The notes under the pieces are model-generated. The model was given only the letters and a program-made list of their open reading frames with translations, searched no databases and was not told the origin of the DNA. Positions 54,906 to 63,879 of a stretch of DNA of 64,000 nucleotides are shown here, one piece after another. Position numbers and translations under genes: made by a program. The stretch's first letter is position 1. The number at the start of each line of letters is the position of its first letter. Source of the DNA: Bacteroidota bacterium (GTDB lineage Bacteria > Bacteroidota > Bacteroidia > Bacteroidales > UBA10428); contig CP065006.1 of NCBI GenBank assembly GCA_016699695.1, forward strand, positions 3,844,001 to 3,908,000. The letters are read 5' to 3'.

Positions 54906-56015
54906 TTAAGCAACCGTAAAGCCAACTGATTTAACAGGTACATTTTCGAAACTTTGCTCCTCAATATTGTAAATATCGGAAACAGTCATTGGCTTGTCTA
55001 TAATTACATCCTTCCCGATTTTATAAGCTAAAGCCTGAGCCTTATTAATTTCGAGTTCTTTAAACTCGTAGCGGGCAAGTAATCTTCCTTTACGCAAAAT
55101 AGCATCATCAATTTTCTTAATCCCTGCATTGAAGGTACAAATTACATTGACCGACAAAGCATCAGAAAGCAAACCATCACCAAGATTTAACAGATTTGAT
55201 AATGCAGAGGCATTATTATGTCCATTTTCACGAGGAACAAGAAGGCTCTCACAATCTTCTAATATTAAAACGGAATTAGGCTGGTCAGAAATAAACGGCA
55301 AAAACTCAGGTGAGTTTAAAGCCTCAATCATATTTAAAGGGAAATAGATAAATTTTCGCTCAATCTGACTGATTAAATGACGCAAATAATACGTTTTGCC
55401 CGAACCATACTTGCCATGAAGCAATACAAGACCGTTTTTTATTTTTGTTTTTAAAGAATCGAATATTAAATCATGGATGCCAATAAAGTCGTTGTTATAA
55501 TGCGTTTGAATGTCTATATCAAAAGGTTTAACATCAAAATCAGCAAGGTCAAAAGAACCTTTCGAATACTGAACCATGTGAAATTTTCTTGCCACCGTTT
55601 GCGCTACCTTAAAACTATCGACTATTTTAATAATCTCATGCCGTTCTGCTTCTGAAACAGCGGAACCATAAATAATATCTATGCAATCGTCAATTATTCC
55701 AAAAAACAAACCATCCTTGAGTATTAGCAATACTTCGGAACGTTCATAATTGATTTTATAAGAATCTTCTTCAAGAGTCCTATCAATTCTCAATATATGT
55801 TTTGAATCAACATTATATTTTTGAATCAGGCATTTTATCAATTCTTCGTTATTGACAGCGTGCCTGATTCTATATCTTGAAAAATATTCGCCAAAAAGAT
55901 GGATAAATAATTTACCCCAGTGTAAATCTTCTGTAATATCACTGCCAAACAAATCGTAATTCTTTCGCAATTGAAGCGATTGTATGAATTTGTCTTGAAA
56001 TAAATCGGTATTCAT
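54906..56015 (-). CDS. AAA+ ATPase
   Basis: 369 residues from the chosen Met (MNTDLFQDKF); the longer frame start at 56069 has no support. Walker A is LLHGKYGSGKTYYL near residue 196-208 and Walker B is VLILEDCESLL near 247. A sensor-1-like VICTFNAG and an arginine-rich RKGRLLARYEF follow, as in BCS1/Vps4-like AAA+ enzymes. The N-terminal 180 residues are unique. It lies between the GmrSD-like gene and the WYL gene with gaps of 79 and 27 bp. It probably powers remodelling of a protein or nucleic-acid partner. Confidence 0.8.
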   Translation of the reverse strand: MNTDLFQDKFIQSLQLRKNYDLFGSDITEDLHWGKLFIHLFGEYFSRYRIRHAVNNEELIKCLIQKYNVDSKHILRIDRTLEEDSYKINYERSEVLLILKDGLFFGIIDDCIDIIYGSAVSEAERHEIIKIVDSFKVAQTVARKFHMVQYSKGSFDLADFDVKPFDIDIQTHYNNDFIGIHDLIFDSLKTKIKNGLVLLHGKYGSGKTYYLRHLISQIERKFIYFPLNMIEALNSPEFLPFISDQPNSVLILEDCESLLVPRENGHNNASALSNLLNLGDGLLSDALSVNVICTFNAGIKKIDDAILRKGRLLARYEFKELEINKAQALAYKIGKDVIIDKPMTVSDIYNIEEQSFENVPVKSVGFTVA

Positions 56016-56094
56016 TTGTCTATATTTTAATTTATAGTACAAATTTAGACCGAGGCAATGACAGAACATGACGCTGAAAAATAATTCAATGTGC

Positions 56095-57806
56095 TTACAA
56101 ATTAATTTTCCAATTGTTTATGGCAAAATTCAAAATCTCATTGTGTCGTTCCTGTATTTCGGATTCAGTCCATTGACCTTTTAACTTAATAATATCCCCT
56201 ACAACTTTTTGAGATAGCAACGTGGAGTTCTGAAATCCGTCTGCTTTATCAACAGGGCTGTCATTATTAAGCTGGGCGTTTTTCCCTAAAGTCATTAAAA
56301 CCAAATTGCCCAAATTATTTAAAAAGTCGTTTTTAAACTCCTCTGAATAGGTCGTGTATTCTGGGTTCTGTGGGGTAATATGTTCAATTGTATTATCCCA
56401 TTTTTTAGAACCAATTTTATTCAGGTATTCGCTGGCTTTCATAGGAACAACTTTATGTTTGTTCCTTAAATGGTTTTCGTATTTCCAAAGCAAATAGCGA
56501 GTTGTAGAATTATAATGGTTTTTACCTTTTAAGTATGCCATAAAATTCTGGTCAAATTGCCAGTACCATTTGAACCCTGAATTTGAAGAAGCAACAAGTT
56601 TACTCTTTAAATCTTCGGAATTGCCAGTATAATGTTTAGCATAAGAATGAAAATCGTTTGTCCGATAATCGCCGTAGCTATAAACCATTTTGAAAAGAGT
56701 AATTTCCATTAAATGAAACAAATCCTCGTATTTTTCAATATTTGAAGGGTCAGCGATTTTATTATGATAGTGGAATATCTTTAATAGTAAAGGCCAACTG
56801 TTGTAGGCATCGAGTATTAAAACATCGCCAATATAACTGTTATCATTGGCTCGTTTTTCAATGATTTCAACATTGATAAATGTATTTTTCAGACTTGTAC
56901 AAAAGTCTTTAATCCATTGCTCCTTATCAGACGCATTGGACAACTCTTTTTAATATTATCAACCGGATTTTCCCAACCTTTCAGAAACCCTGTGCTGTAA
57001 TGGTTTAATACCTGGTCTTCATCAAGCTTTTCAATCCGTTCAGTTTGTTTATAAATATCGGCAAATTCATTTTCAACAAATTTAATTGCATCAATAGGGT
57101 TTATTTCGGCTGCATTGAGATAGATTTGATACATCAGAAAAGCTTTTAGCTTTTCAAGATTGGTTAAATCTTTACCTCGGTCATTTTGAAATGCAAATAT
57201 TTGAGTTGCCTGTACCTTGTCTGACACCTCAAATGTTGTAACTACTGCTTCTTCAACTGTTTTTTTCCATCTCAACAATTCGGATGTCGGCTCTTTTTGA
57301 AAAATCTCATTGAAATATTCCCAAGCATCGTGAATTTTCTTTTTGGAATCTGTGTCGGCTACGATTTCCTGATTAGCGTTTATTATTAAGTTCTCAAAAT
57401 AATTATCGTCGTAATCTACTGTTTTGAATTTGCGTTTTTTACCAATACAGAGATAAACCTCCCGAACACGCCAAAGCTCTACTTTATCGTTATTACTATC
57501 AATTATCTTTTCTCTAAGTTTTTCCCTATCCTCTAAACATTTAATCAGGCTGCTAAAGAATATAACTATACTTGTCAATCGCTGCTGACCATCTATAACC
57601 CAATATTTATTTTCATTAAACTCGTCCTTTTCAAACAGGAAATGACCAAAAAAATATTTCTTTTTCGGGTTTTGTTCTTTTAAATCTGTAATAAACTGTT
57701 TGATTTGCTTATCCTTTTCCCAAGAATAGGCTCTTTGGTAAGGTGGTATTGCGAATTGAACGTCTGTATCGACAAACAATTTACGAATAATTGATTCTCT
57801 ATCCAT
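56095..57806 (-). pseudogene. GmrSD-like DUF262/DUF1524 protein, frameshifted
   Basis: DUF262 part: IPPYQRAYSWE near 20-30 and VIDGQQRLTSI near 70-80 (the nucleotide-binding DGQQR), as in GmrS and BrxU. DUF1524 part: NTIEHITPQNP and NNLGNLVLMT, the HNH-like nuclease side. The frame breaks near 56945, where the minus strand has five A (ATTAAAAAGAG); six would fuse both parts into one protein of about 570 residues (..DNIKKELSNASDKEQ..). Enzymes of this kind cut modified phage DNA. The break may be a sequencing error or a switch. Confidence 0.82.
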
Positions 57807-57820
57807 CTTTAAGAAGTTTG

Positions 57821-58300
57821 TTAATTGTTCTTTATATGCTGCAAAAATAGCTTTGCACATGCCAAAGCATCAGACAAAGCATCGTGATGATTAAGTTCTA
57901 TACAATATTCTTCGCAAAGCGAAGCAAGATTAGCTCCATAAATCCGATATGTACAATGTTTATCGTACTCGGGAACACACAAATTATAGTATTCAAGTGT
58001 TTGTTTTATACAATGAAAATCGAAAGAGAATCCATTATGGGCAACAACATGTTGCCCCGTTATGTATGGTTCTATTTGAGGCCAAACAATATCAAATGTT
58101 GGGGCGTTTTCGGTATCCTCTGGAGTAATCCCATGAATATCAATAAACCTATCCCAATAATAATTATGGGGAGGTTGCACAAGCAAATTGATTTGCTTAA
58201 CAATCTCCCCATTCTCAACTCTAATCAAACCGACTTGGCAAATACTCCAACGGTAGCCTTGAGCCGTTTCAAAATCAATTGCTGTAAATGAGTTTATCAT
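57821..58300 (-). CDS. DEDDh 3'-5' exonuclease (DnaQ-like)
   Basis: 159 residues holding all exonuclease motifs: FTAIDFETA (Exo I), VVAHNGFSFDFHCI (Exo II) and LNHHDALSDALACAKLF (Exo III, DEDDh His and Asp). Length is that of a bare DnaQ-like exonuclease domain. It starts 3 bp after the zinc-ribbon gene and ends 14 bp before the GmrSD-like gene, so it is part of the same operon. A stand-alone DnaQ domain in a defence-type operon could trim DNA or RNA ends. Confidence 0.88.
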   Translation of the reverse strand: MINSFTAIDFETAQGYRWSICQVGLIRVENGEIVKQINLLVQPPHNYYWDRFIDIHGITPEDTENAPTFDIVWPQIEPYITGQHVVAHNGFSFDFHCIKQTLEYYNLCVPEYDKHCTYRIYGANLASLCEEYCIELNHHDALSDALACAKLFLQHIKNN

Positions 58301-58303
58301 AAA

Positions 58304-58555
58304 CTACATAGCAGGTTCATGTTTACCTTTATGCGAACCGTTTGGATGACGTGGGCAGGTATTGGCTGTTAAACTGGAAATAGATGAAGCTTTTGAACCA
58401 CAATATTTACATTCATATTGAGATTTTTCAGCACCTTCATATAGTGCATGTTTACCCTTATGTGAGCCAAGTGGGTGTCTTGGACATGTGTTTGCTGTTA
58501 AACTTGAAATTGTAGAGGCACTTGAGCCGCAATACTTACATAAAACTTTTGCCAT
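58304..58555 (-). CDS. Tandem zinc-ribbon-like protein
   Basis: 83 residues made of two copies of one unit, CKYCGSSASTISSLTANTC and CKYCGSKASSISSLTANTC, each followed by PRHPxGSHKGKH. Each unit has CxxC, a later Cys and two His, fitting one zinc ion. The units are nearly identical, so a recent internal duplication or strong constraint is likely. First gene of the operon. It might bind nucleic acid or act as a small zinc-dependent adaptor; the function is not known to me. Confidence 0.75.
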   Translation of the reverse strand: MAKVLCKYCGSSASTISSLTANTCPRHPLGSHKGKHALYEGAEKSQYECKYCGSKASSISSLTANTCPRHPNGSHKGKHEPAM

Positions 58556-58724
58556 AATTATGTTTTTTAAAAATTGCCTACTATTATCAGGTTTCGGCTA
58601 TCCTGTTTTGATTTCAAAAATATTAATCGACTACGCCAGAACATGACGTTTAAATTATTATTTGTCATTTTATCAACTTATCAGTTTAGCACGAACCTAT
58701 CAACGAAGCGGGTGCGGTGGGAAG

Positions 58725-58784
58725 AAAGCAAGTGTTTGGCAGCGAAGCGAGGCTTGCAGGGAAGGGCTGCCAAACTTTTGCTTT
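58725..58784. repeat. Covarying hairpin element HP8 (right end of 6.5-kb cassette)
   Basis: AAAGCA-AGTG-TTTGGCAGC ... GCTGCCAAA-CTTT-TGCTTT. It has the swapped order seen in HP2 and a more diverged internal loop. Confidence 0.65.
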
Positions 58785-58856
58785 GTGCGCTGGGTCTTTC
58801 TCTTTTTCTTTCATTTTCATCCGTTATCATGGTCGCTGGTCTTTTTTTAGGCTTGG

Positions 58857-58990
58857 CGCTAACGGCTGACGCTATGGCAAGTGCGGGAATAGATTGCTGC
58901 TCAACTGTCTGCCAGCACAAATGTATATAAAGATTTCAAATGTTTCAACGAACACGCAAACCCGCATTTGCTATAGCGTTTGTTATGCAC
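58857..58990 (-). other. attC site 38 (family R)
   Basis: Starts GGCGCTAACGG, ends GTTTGTTATGC. Arms CGCTATGGCAAGTGCGGG and CCCGCATTTGCTATAGCG. Confidence 0.85.
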
Positions 58991-58996
58991 AGTTTT

Positions 58997-59893
58997 TTAT
59001 TGTCTGTTTATTTCATTTACAAGTTGGCCGACAGAATAGTAAGTCTGCATTTCTAATTTGTCACGAAGTTTGTCATAGACAAAGTCAGGAATAAGTGGAC
59101 TTCCTTTTCTGTTAAGATAGATCCCATCTTGTATTTGTCTTATGGCTTCATCGCTCACTGTATTGCCTGCAACCAAATCATTCCAAGTCGCATTTATTAG
59201 ACTATTTAATTGCTCAAGGTTTTTGATTGAATCATTATTAGTCAACATATTTTTATGTGTCCATTGAATTATTGGAACAGCAGGGAAAATTACAGTTAAT
59301 AATACTTTACGAAGTGTTATGTCAGAGAATATAGTAAAAACCAATATCATGAGTATAGTTGTAACTCCGATTGTTAAAATGAAATTGCCATATTTTTTCC
59401 TTATGCTTGAATCGTAGTTACAATTTGTCTTTTGACAGATTATCTTTCCTGTTTTTTCTGAAACGGTCGCAATTGCAGGTTCGTACCAATTTATTAGTTT
59501 AGATAAATCCTTTTTTGATTTATGTATTGTATGATACTTGAATATTTCGTTGTATTCAGGTTTGTCTAGACATAGAATGCTATTCCAAGCAATATCCAAT
59601 ACATAAGTATCAAAAAACTCTTGAATTTTTGCAGCTTTTTCTTTCAATCCACTAATATGTTTTTCCAAAAGATTATCCACAATTACAGCAAACAAACTTA
59701 CTGTAGCAATTACTAACGTAAAATCTACCTTACTAAAGATCATTTGGGCAAATGATAATAAGACAAGACTAATAACAGTAATGAATATTTGTAAATAGAA
59801 AAGTCGTTTAGCTAGAGAATAGATTTCTCTCTGTGCCGATAACTTTTCTATGTTTGAACTTTCGTTCTCTTTTGTTAAGATATTGTTACTCAT
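58997..59893 (-). CDS. S-4TM-type CBASS effector (membrane protein)
   Basis: 298 residues with four predicted membrane segments: two near 30-85 (LFYLQIFITVISLVLLSFAQ; FTLVIATVSLFAVIVDNLL) and two near 180-225 (FILTIGVTTILMILVFTIFS; VLLTVIFPAVPIIQW). A soluble region lies between them and another after them. This is the layout of the SMODS-associated 4TM (S-4TM) effectors, thought to breach the inner membrane after cyclic-nucleotide signalling. Its start overlaps the nucleotidyltransferase stop (TAATG). Confidence 0.82.
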   Translation of the reverse strand: MSNNILTKENESSNIEKLSAQREIYSLAKRLFYLQIFITVISLVLLSFAQMIFSKVDFTLVIATVSLFAVIVDNLLEKHISGLKEKAAKIQEFFDTYVLDIAWNSILCLDKPEYNEIFKYHTIHKSKKDLSKLINWYEPAIATVSEKTGKIICQKTNCNYDSSIRKKYGNFILTIGVTTILMILVFTIFSDITLRKVLLTVIFPAVPIIQWTHKNMLTNNDSIKNLEQLNSLINATWNDLVAGNTVSDEAIRQIQDGIYLNRKGSPLIPDFVYDKLRDKLEMQTYYSVGQLVNEINRQ

Positions 59894-60897
59894 TATTCTT
59901 CGTATTTAGGGAATTCATTTCCAAATATTTCTCTCCATTTGTTGATTGAACCTCTCATATCATTACGCTTTTCCATTTCTCGTGCATTAAAAGCAGTTAC
60001 GTAATCATTATATGCCTTTTCTGATATTTTAACTTTATCCTCATGCGACAAATTATTGATATTACCTTGGATTCCTTTTGGATCATTGATTGTATTGTAG
60101 ACTCGTGTATGCAAATCTAAGAAAACATTGACAAGTTCAATATCCGCATATTTTGAAGCCTTTGTCGTTCTACCGATATAGTATTCAATAATCATATTTT
60201 CTAACAAATATGAGCTCATTGTAGGCATTGTCGCTCGTTTGTTCCAATATTTCACAGACCTTATTACATTTAAAATATTCCCATCATGCGAGGTATTGAG
60301 AGCGGATAATCTGTCACGATCAATTCTAGGGTCAGTTTTCTTCCAATTACCTTTACCATCAGGAATTATATAGTAAGTTCTTCCATCTAATTCTGGTGTG
60401 GTAAAAAAGCATGGAACAATGTCAAACACCCAATCGTAAGAGTTCAAGTTCAACGTAGCAGCTTCTAAATTCCTTTTAATATCTGCGCTTCTATACTGAG
60501 GGATATCAACTAACTTAAGGACAAAAGCATTAATTATTTTTCTGGAGTTTAAAATTGCTGTTCCATCATTCCTGTATTCTAAAAATCTTGATGCAGTTTC
60601 AGGAACTATCATTTCGATTCTATCAAAATACTCAGAATAAGTACAACCATTAGCTTTTAAACAAATCATCATATCAATATCATCTAATGGCCTTTTCTTC
60701 GTCCTTCTTGTAAGTGAACCATAGAAAATATTTTTTTCAGTATAAATATCTGGAAACTTTTCGTCTTTGCTTGGGAATGAACCTATTTGACCAACTAGCC
60801 AGTCTCGACTACCACGTGCCTTTTTAGTTTGATCAGGATCAAGATTAACAGAATTATTCAAAAAGTCATTAAATGCTCCAATTACAGTTGTTGCCAT
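59893..60897 (-). CDS. CD-NTase (SMODS-type cyclic oligonucleotide synthase)
   Basis: 334 residues of the CD-NTase fold. GS lies at residues 60-61 (IFYGSLTRRT) and the metal-binding pair at about 72-75 (PLDDIDMMIC), with the third acidic residue in YDWVFDIVPCF near 165. On infection such enzymes make a cyclic di- or trinucleotide that activates the paired effector. The two-gene set fits a minimal CBASS system; no Cap2/Cap3 genes are present. Sole operon of its cassette. Confidence 0.88.
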   Translation of the reverse strand: MATTVIGAFNDFLNNSVNLDPDQTKKARGSRDWLVGQIGSFPSKDEKFPDIYTEKNIFYGSLTRRTKKRPLDDIDMMICLKANGCTYSEYFDRIEMIVPETASRFLEYRNDGTAILNSRKIINAFVLKLVDIPQYRSADIKRNLEAATLNLNSYDWVFDIVPCFFTTPELDGRTYYIIPDGKGNWKKTDPRIDRDRLSALNTSHDGNILNVIRSVKYWNKRATMPTMSSYLLENMIIEYYIGRTTKASKYADIELVNVFLDLHTRVYNTINDPKGIQGNINNLSHEDKVKISEKAYNDYVTAFNAREMEKRNDMRGSINKWREIFGNEFPKYEE

Positions 60898-60943
60898 ATA
60901 ATTATTGTTATATTATTGAAATTGCGTTTTTGTCTTAAAATTG

Positions 60944-61077
60944 TGCATAACGGTACGCCAATATGAGCAGGCTGGGCTTAAAACCGCCAACCCAAAAAAC
61001 CAGCGATACCGCGGATTAAATATACAAACTTTTCTATTTCTGCAACCCCCAGCTTGCTTATATTGGCTGTTATAGCC
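60944..61077 (-). other. attC site 39 (family P)
   Basis: Starts GCATAACGG, ends GGCTGTTATAGCC. Confidence 0.85.
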
Positions 61078-61523
61078 TGGTGGCGGCGTGTTAAAAGCGC
61101 AAACCTATATGGGCGCACAAGGTTTGGAACATCATTTTGCCCCCGGAACCGGATTTAATTGCTATCTCATCTATCTGCCGGGCATTTAATAGCTGCAGGA
61201 CTTGTCAGGGTGCAAAGCAAAGTGGCGGAAAAGTTGTTTCAAAAACCATTAGCCAAACCATTGGCTCAGAGGCTGAGTAAATGGTTATTATTCAGCAGAC
61301 AAAAGGCTTTATTGCCAAAAGAGCCAAAGCTTACTCATGGTTTTGGAACTGGTTTTTGAACTTTACCCAAGTTTTGTGACACTTTGCAATCCGTTACAAT
61401 AGCGCTCCAATTAAATGAAGGGGTGGGACTGGGGCATGCAAAATGTGTTATCAAACCGGAGCTAACTTAGATGCACTATCAGTAAAATGACCTTAAAATT
61501 GGCAGGTGACACTTGGCTGTAAC
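61069..61523 (-). mobile_element. Non-coding integron cassette, family P, copy 8
   Basis: Has the CAAACCTATAT variant at the low end and GGAACTGG in the body. No gene seen. Confidence 0.7.
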
Positions 61524-61651
61524 GTTTTATGGTAGCGAGTCGTGCGGGATTTCGAAGCTGTTTCTTATCAGTTTACTACCTGTCTTTTTTACGAGCCCCA
61601 AACGCCCGCAAACCTCGGAAACCCGCATGCTCGCTGACCATGTGTTAGGTT
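61517..61651 (-). other. attC site 40 (attC of FRG cassette)
   Basis: Starts CTGTAACG, ends GTGTTAGGTTTTC. Arms ATGGTAGCGAGTCGTGCGGG and CCCGCATGCTCGCTGACCAT. Confidence 0.82.
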
Positions 61652-62283
61652 TTCGTTGCTTCTACAGATGTTTCCATCTTGCAATTAGAGTTTCACTTAT
61701 CTTATCAAGATTTGGCATTAATTGTGCCTGATTAATATCTTCCTTTTCAAGCAAAACTAATAAATTATCAGCTTCACTCTTTGCTAATTCTATTTTATAA
61801 AGAATCGGATTTTCTAATTCAATTTCTTTTGTTTCAATGTCAATGGTTTTATCCAAACTTGGAAATTCATGATATTTTAAATAGAAATCTTTTATTTTTC
61901 CATCAATTCTTGTAAAAACTCCTTTTTGAGATTTTATGTATTCATTTCCATGATTAAAATCAAAAAAGGTATTTATAGCAAACAGTTTATTTTCATTTGT
62001 ACTCCAAACTTCTGAATATCTTTTTTTATTAAAAGCCCAAATACATATGTTTTCAAATTCTTCTTCATTCCTATATTCTCTGCCGACTGCAAAATATGCT
62101 GCAAATACAGGGTCAGTAGTCCAATCTAAAAGTCTAGTTGGGATTCCATGATGTTGAGCAAGAGGAAAATGGTCTTTAAGAAAAAAATCAGAAGAATGTT
62201 GAACTTTATCAGAATATGATGGTGAAAGCTTCCCCCAAAACAGTAGCGATTAAAAATATAGTTTAATCGTTAACTTTGGTAGA

Positions 62284-62631
62284 ATGAAAACAACAAAATT
62301 TACAGAGAGTCAAATCATCAAGATTCTGAAAGAGCAGGACCAAGGCAAGAGTGTTTCGGATATCTGCCGGGAGCATGGTATAAGCCAACCAACTTTTTAT
62401 CAGTGGAAATCAAAGTATTCAGGGATGGAGGTAACCCAGTTGAAAAGACTTAAGGAACTGGAACGAGAACTTTCGCAATACAAGAAGATTGTAGCTGAAC
62501 AGGCGTTGCATATCACGGTTTTAAAAGATGTAATTGAAAAAAGCTCTAAGGCCTGCAGAGAAACGGGAATTGGTAACCTATGCTCAACAAAGGCACACGT
62601 TGAGCATTCGGCAGGCCTGTGTGCTATTTAA
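62284..62631 (+). CDS. IS3 transposase OrfA
   Basis: 115 residues. N-terminal HTH of the transposase_8 type (FTESQIIKILKEQDQGKSVS, ICREHGISQPTFYQWKSKY) and a leucine-zipper-like coiled coil (LKRLKELERELSQYKKIVAE). It supplies DNA binding for the OrfAB fusion. Ribosomes can slip -1 at AAAAAAG (62537-62543) into OrfB. Confidence 0.9.
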   Translation: MKTTKFTESQIIKILKEQDQGKSVSDICREHGISQPTFYQWKSKYSGMEVTQLKRLKELERELSQYKKIVAEQALHITVLKDVIEKSSKACRETGIGNLCSTKAHVEHSAGLCAI

Positions 62632-63457
62632 TATATACCAGAGTGTATATTATTATCAACCCATTGCGGGGAATGATCAGGAAATTAAGGACAAGCTGGC
62701 AGAACTAGCAGAGGTTCATCGCCGGTGGGGATTTTGGATGATGCACTATCACCTGCGGCAATTAAATCATTTCTGGAACCATAAAAGAGTTTATCGGGTT
62801 TATACCGAGATGAAGCTTAACTTGAGAAGAAAATGTAAAAGAAGGCTGCCATTGCGCCCGCAGGAGTCCTTGTTACAGCCGCTATTACCTAACTTAACCT
62901 GGAGCATGGATTTTATGCATGATGTGCTTAATAACGGAGTTAAATTCAGGACATTTAATGTAATCGATGATTTTAACCGGGAAGCTTTGACTATCACCTT
63001 AGGTACAAGTATTACAAGTCTGCGGGTAATCAGGGAACTGGAACGATTAATCGACTGGAGAGGCAAACCCGAACACATAAGGGTTGATAATGGGCCGGAA
63101 TTTATCGCCCAGGCTATGGAAGACTGGGCAAACGATAAGAATATAAAACTCAAGTTTATTCCCAAAGGAAAACCGCATAGAAATGGTTATGTAGAGCGAT
63201 TCAACAGAAGCTATCGTGAAGAAGTTCTGGATAGTTACCTATTTGAAAACATCCGACAGGCACAACTAATCTCAAATGCATGGCTATGGTCTTACAATAA
63301 TGAGCGACCCCATAGTTCGCTGATGTACCACACTCCGGTATCATTCCTATTGAAATATGGAAAACTTCACCGCCCACAAGGCCCAACAAAGTTTCCCACA
63401 TTTCAACAGGACATAAACATTAATTTAAAAAGTTTAATTTTAAATGCTACTAATTAG
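62534..63457 (+). CDS. IS3 transposase OrfB (rve integrase domain)
   Basis: 307 residues counted from a TTG that lies in the slippery region; in practice it is made as a -1 frameshift fusion with OrfA. The DDE catalytic residues sit in LTWSMDFMHDVL, HIRVDNGPEF and NGYVERFNRSYREEVL. HTH_21 precedes the catalytic core (HRRWGFWMMHYHLRQL). Confidence 0.92.
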   Translation: MKKALRPAEKRELVTYAQQRHTLSIRQACVLFNIYQSVYYYQPIAGNDQEIKDKLAELAEVHRRWGFWMMHYHLRQLNHFWNHKRVYRVYTEMKLNLRRKCKRRLPLRPQESLLQPLLPNLTWSMDFMHDVLNNGVKFRTFNVIDDFNREALTITLGTSITSLRVIRELERLIDWRGKPEHIRVDNGPEFIAQAMEDWANDKNIKLKFIPKGKPHRNGYVERFNRSYREEVLDSYLFENIRQAQLISNAWLWSYNNERPHSSLMYHTPVSFLLKYGKLHRPQGPTKFPTFQQDININLKSLILNATN

Positions 63458-63879
63458 GGGAAGCTTTCAATGGCGTATGAAAATTCTTTTCCGGTATTTT
63501 AAAACCTAAAATCCTTGCCAAATTTGTGAAATCAGCCACAGCCTTAATTTCCGCTTGCGTTTGTAACATGAATTTTTTTTCAAATTCATTAATGTCTTGG
63601 TCTTGGTAATCTTGTGAATCATCAATTTTCTTTATTAATGGGTCTAATGTAGTATTTGGCTCTCTCCAAGCAGATGGTTTTAAATTCCAATTACTGTTCC
63701 ATTGACCACGAAAAATCCACTCACATTTTTCATAGTTTTCATTCCACCAAAAATCATTAGATTTTCTAATAAAATTCAAATATTCTCTCGCATTAAAAGG
63801 AATGGATTTATCTGTACAATTAATAATTTTAATGGCATTCATTTAGTAAAATTTTATTTGTAGAGTTCTCTTGCAATGA

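Larger units (their letters stand above)
62223..63469 (+). mobile_element. IS3-family insertion sequence
   Basis: 1,247 bp with inverted ends TGAAAGCTTCCCC / GGGGAAGCTTTCA (a further GTAGC is shared inside), flanked by ATGG direct repeats (62219-62222, 63470-63473). It carries two overlapping transposase frames joined by a slippery A6G. Confidence 0.9.
61662..63842 (-). pseudogene. FRG-domain gene interrupted by an IS3 element
   Basis: The N-terminal 125 residues carry the FRG motif EWIFRGQWNSNWNLKPSAWR. After the IS the frame resumes with LAQHHGIPTRLLDWT, the second FRG signature, and ends ARWKHL at 61662. Excising the IS (62223-63469) and one ATGG copy restores the frame exactly (..FHTPSYSDKVQ..), giving about 310 residues. 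FRG domains occur in abortive-infection-type and other defence proteins. The insertion separates the two conserved motifs and should inactivate the protein. Confidence 0.85.

Noticed and set aside
58681..58920. 79-codon minus-strand frame across HP8 and attC 38
   Set aside because: It spans a structured repeat and a recombination site. The start lies in the attC and no family is recognisable.
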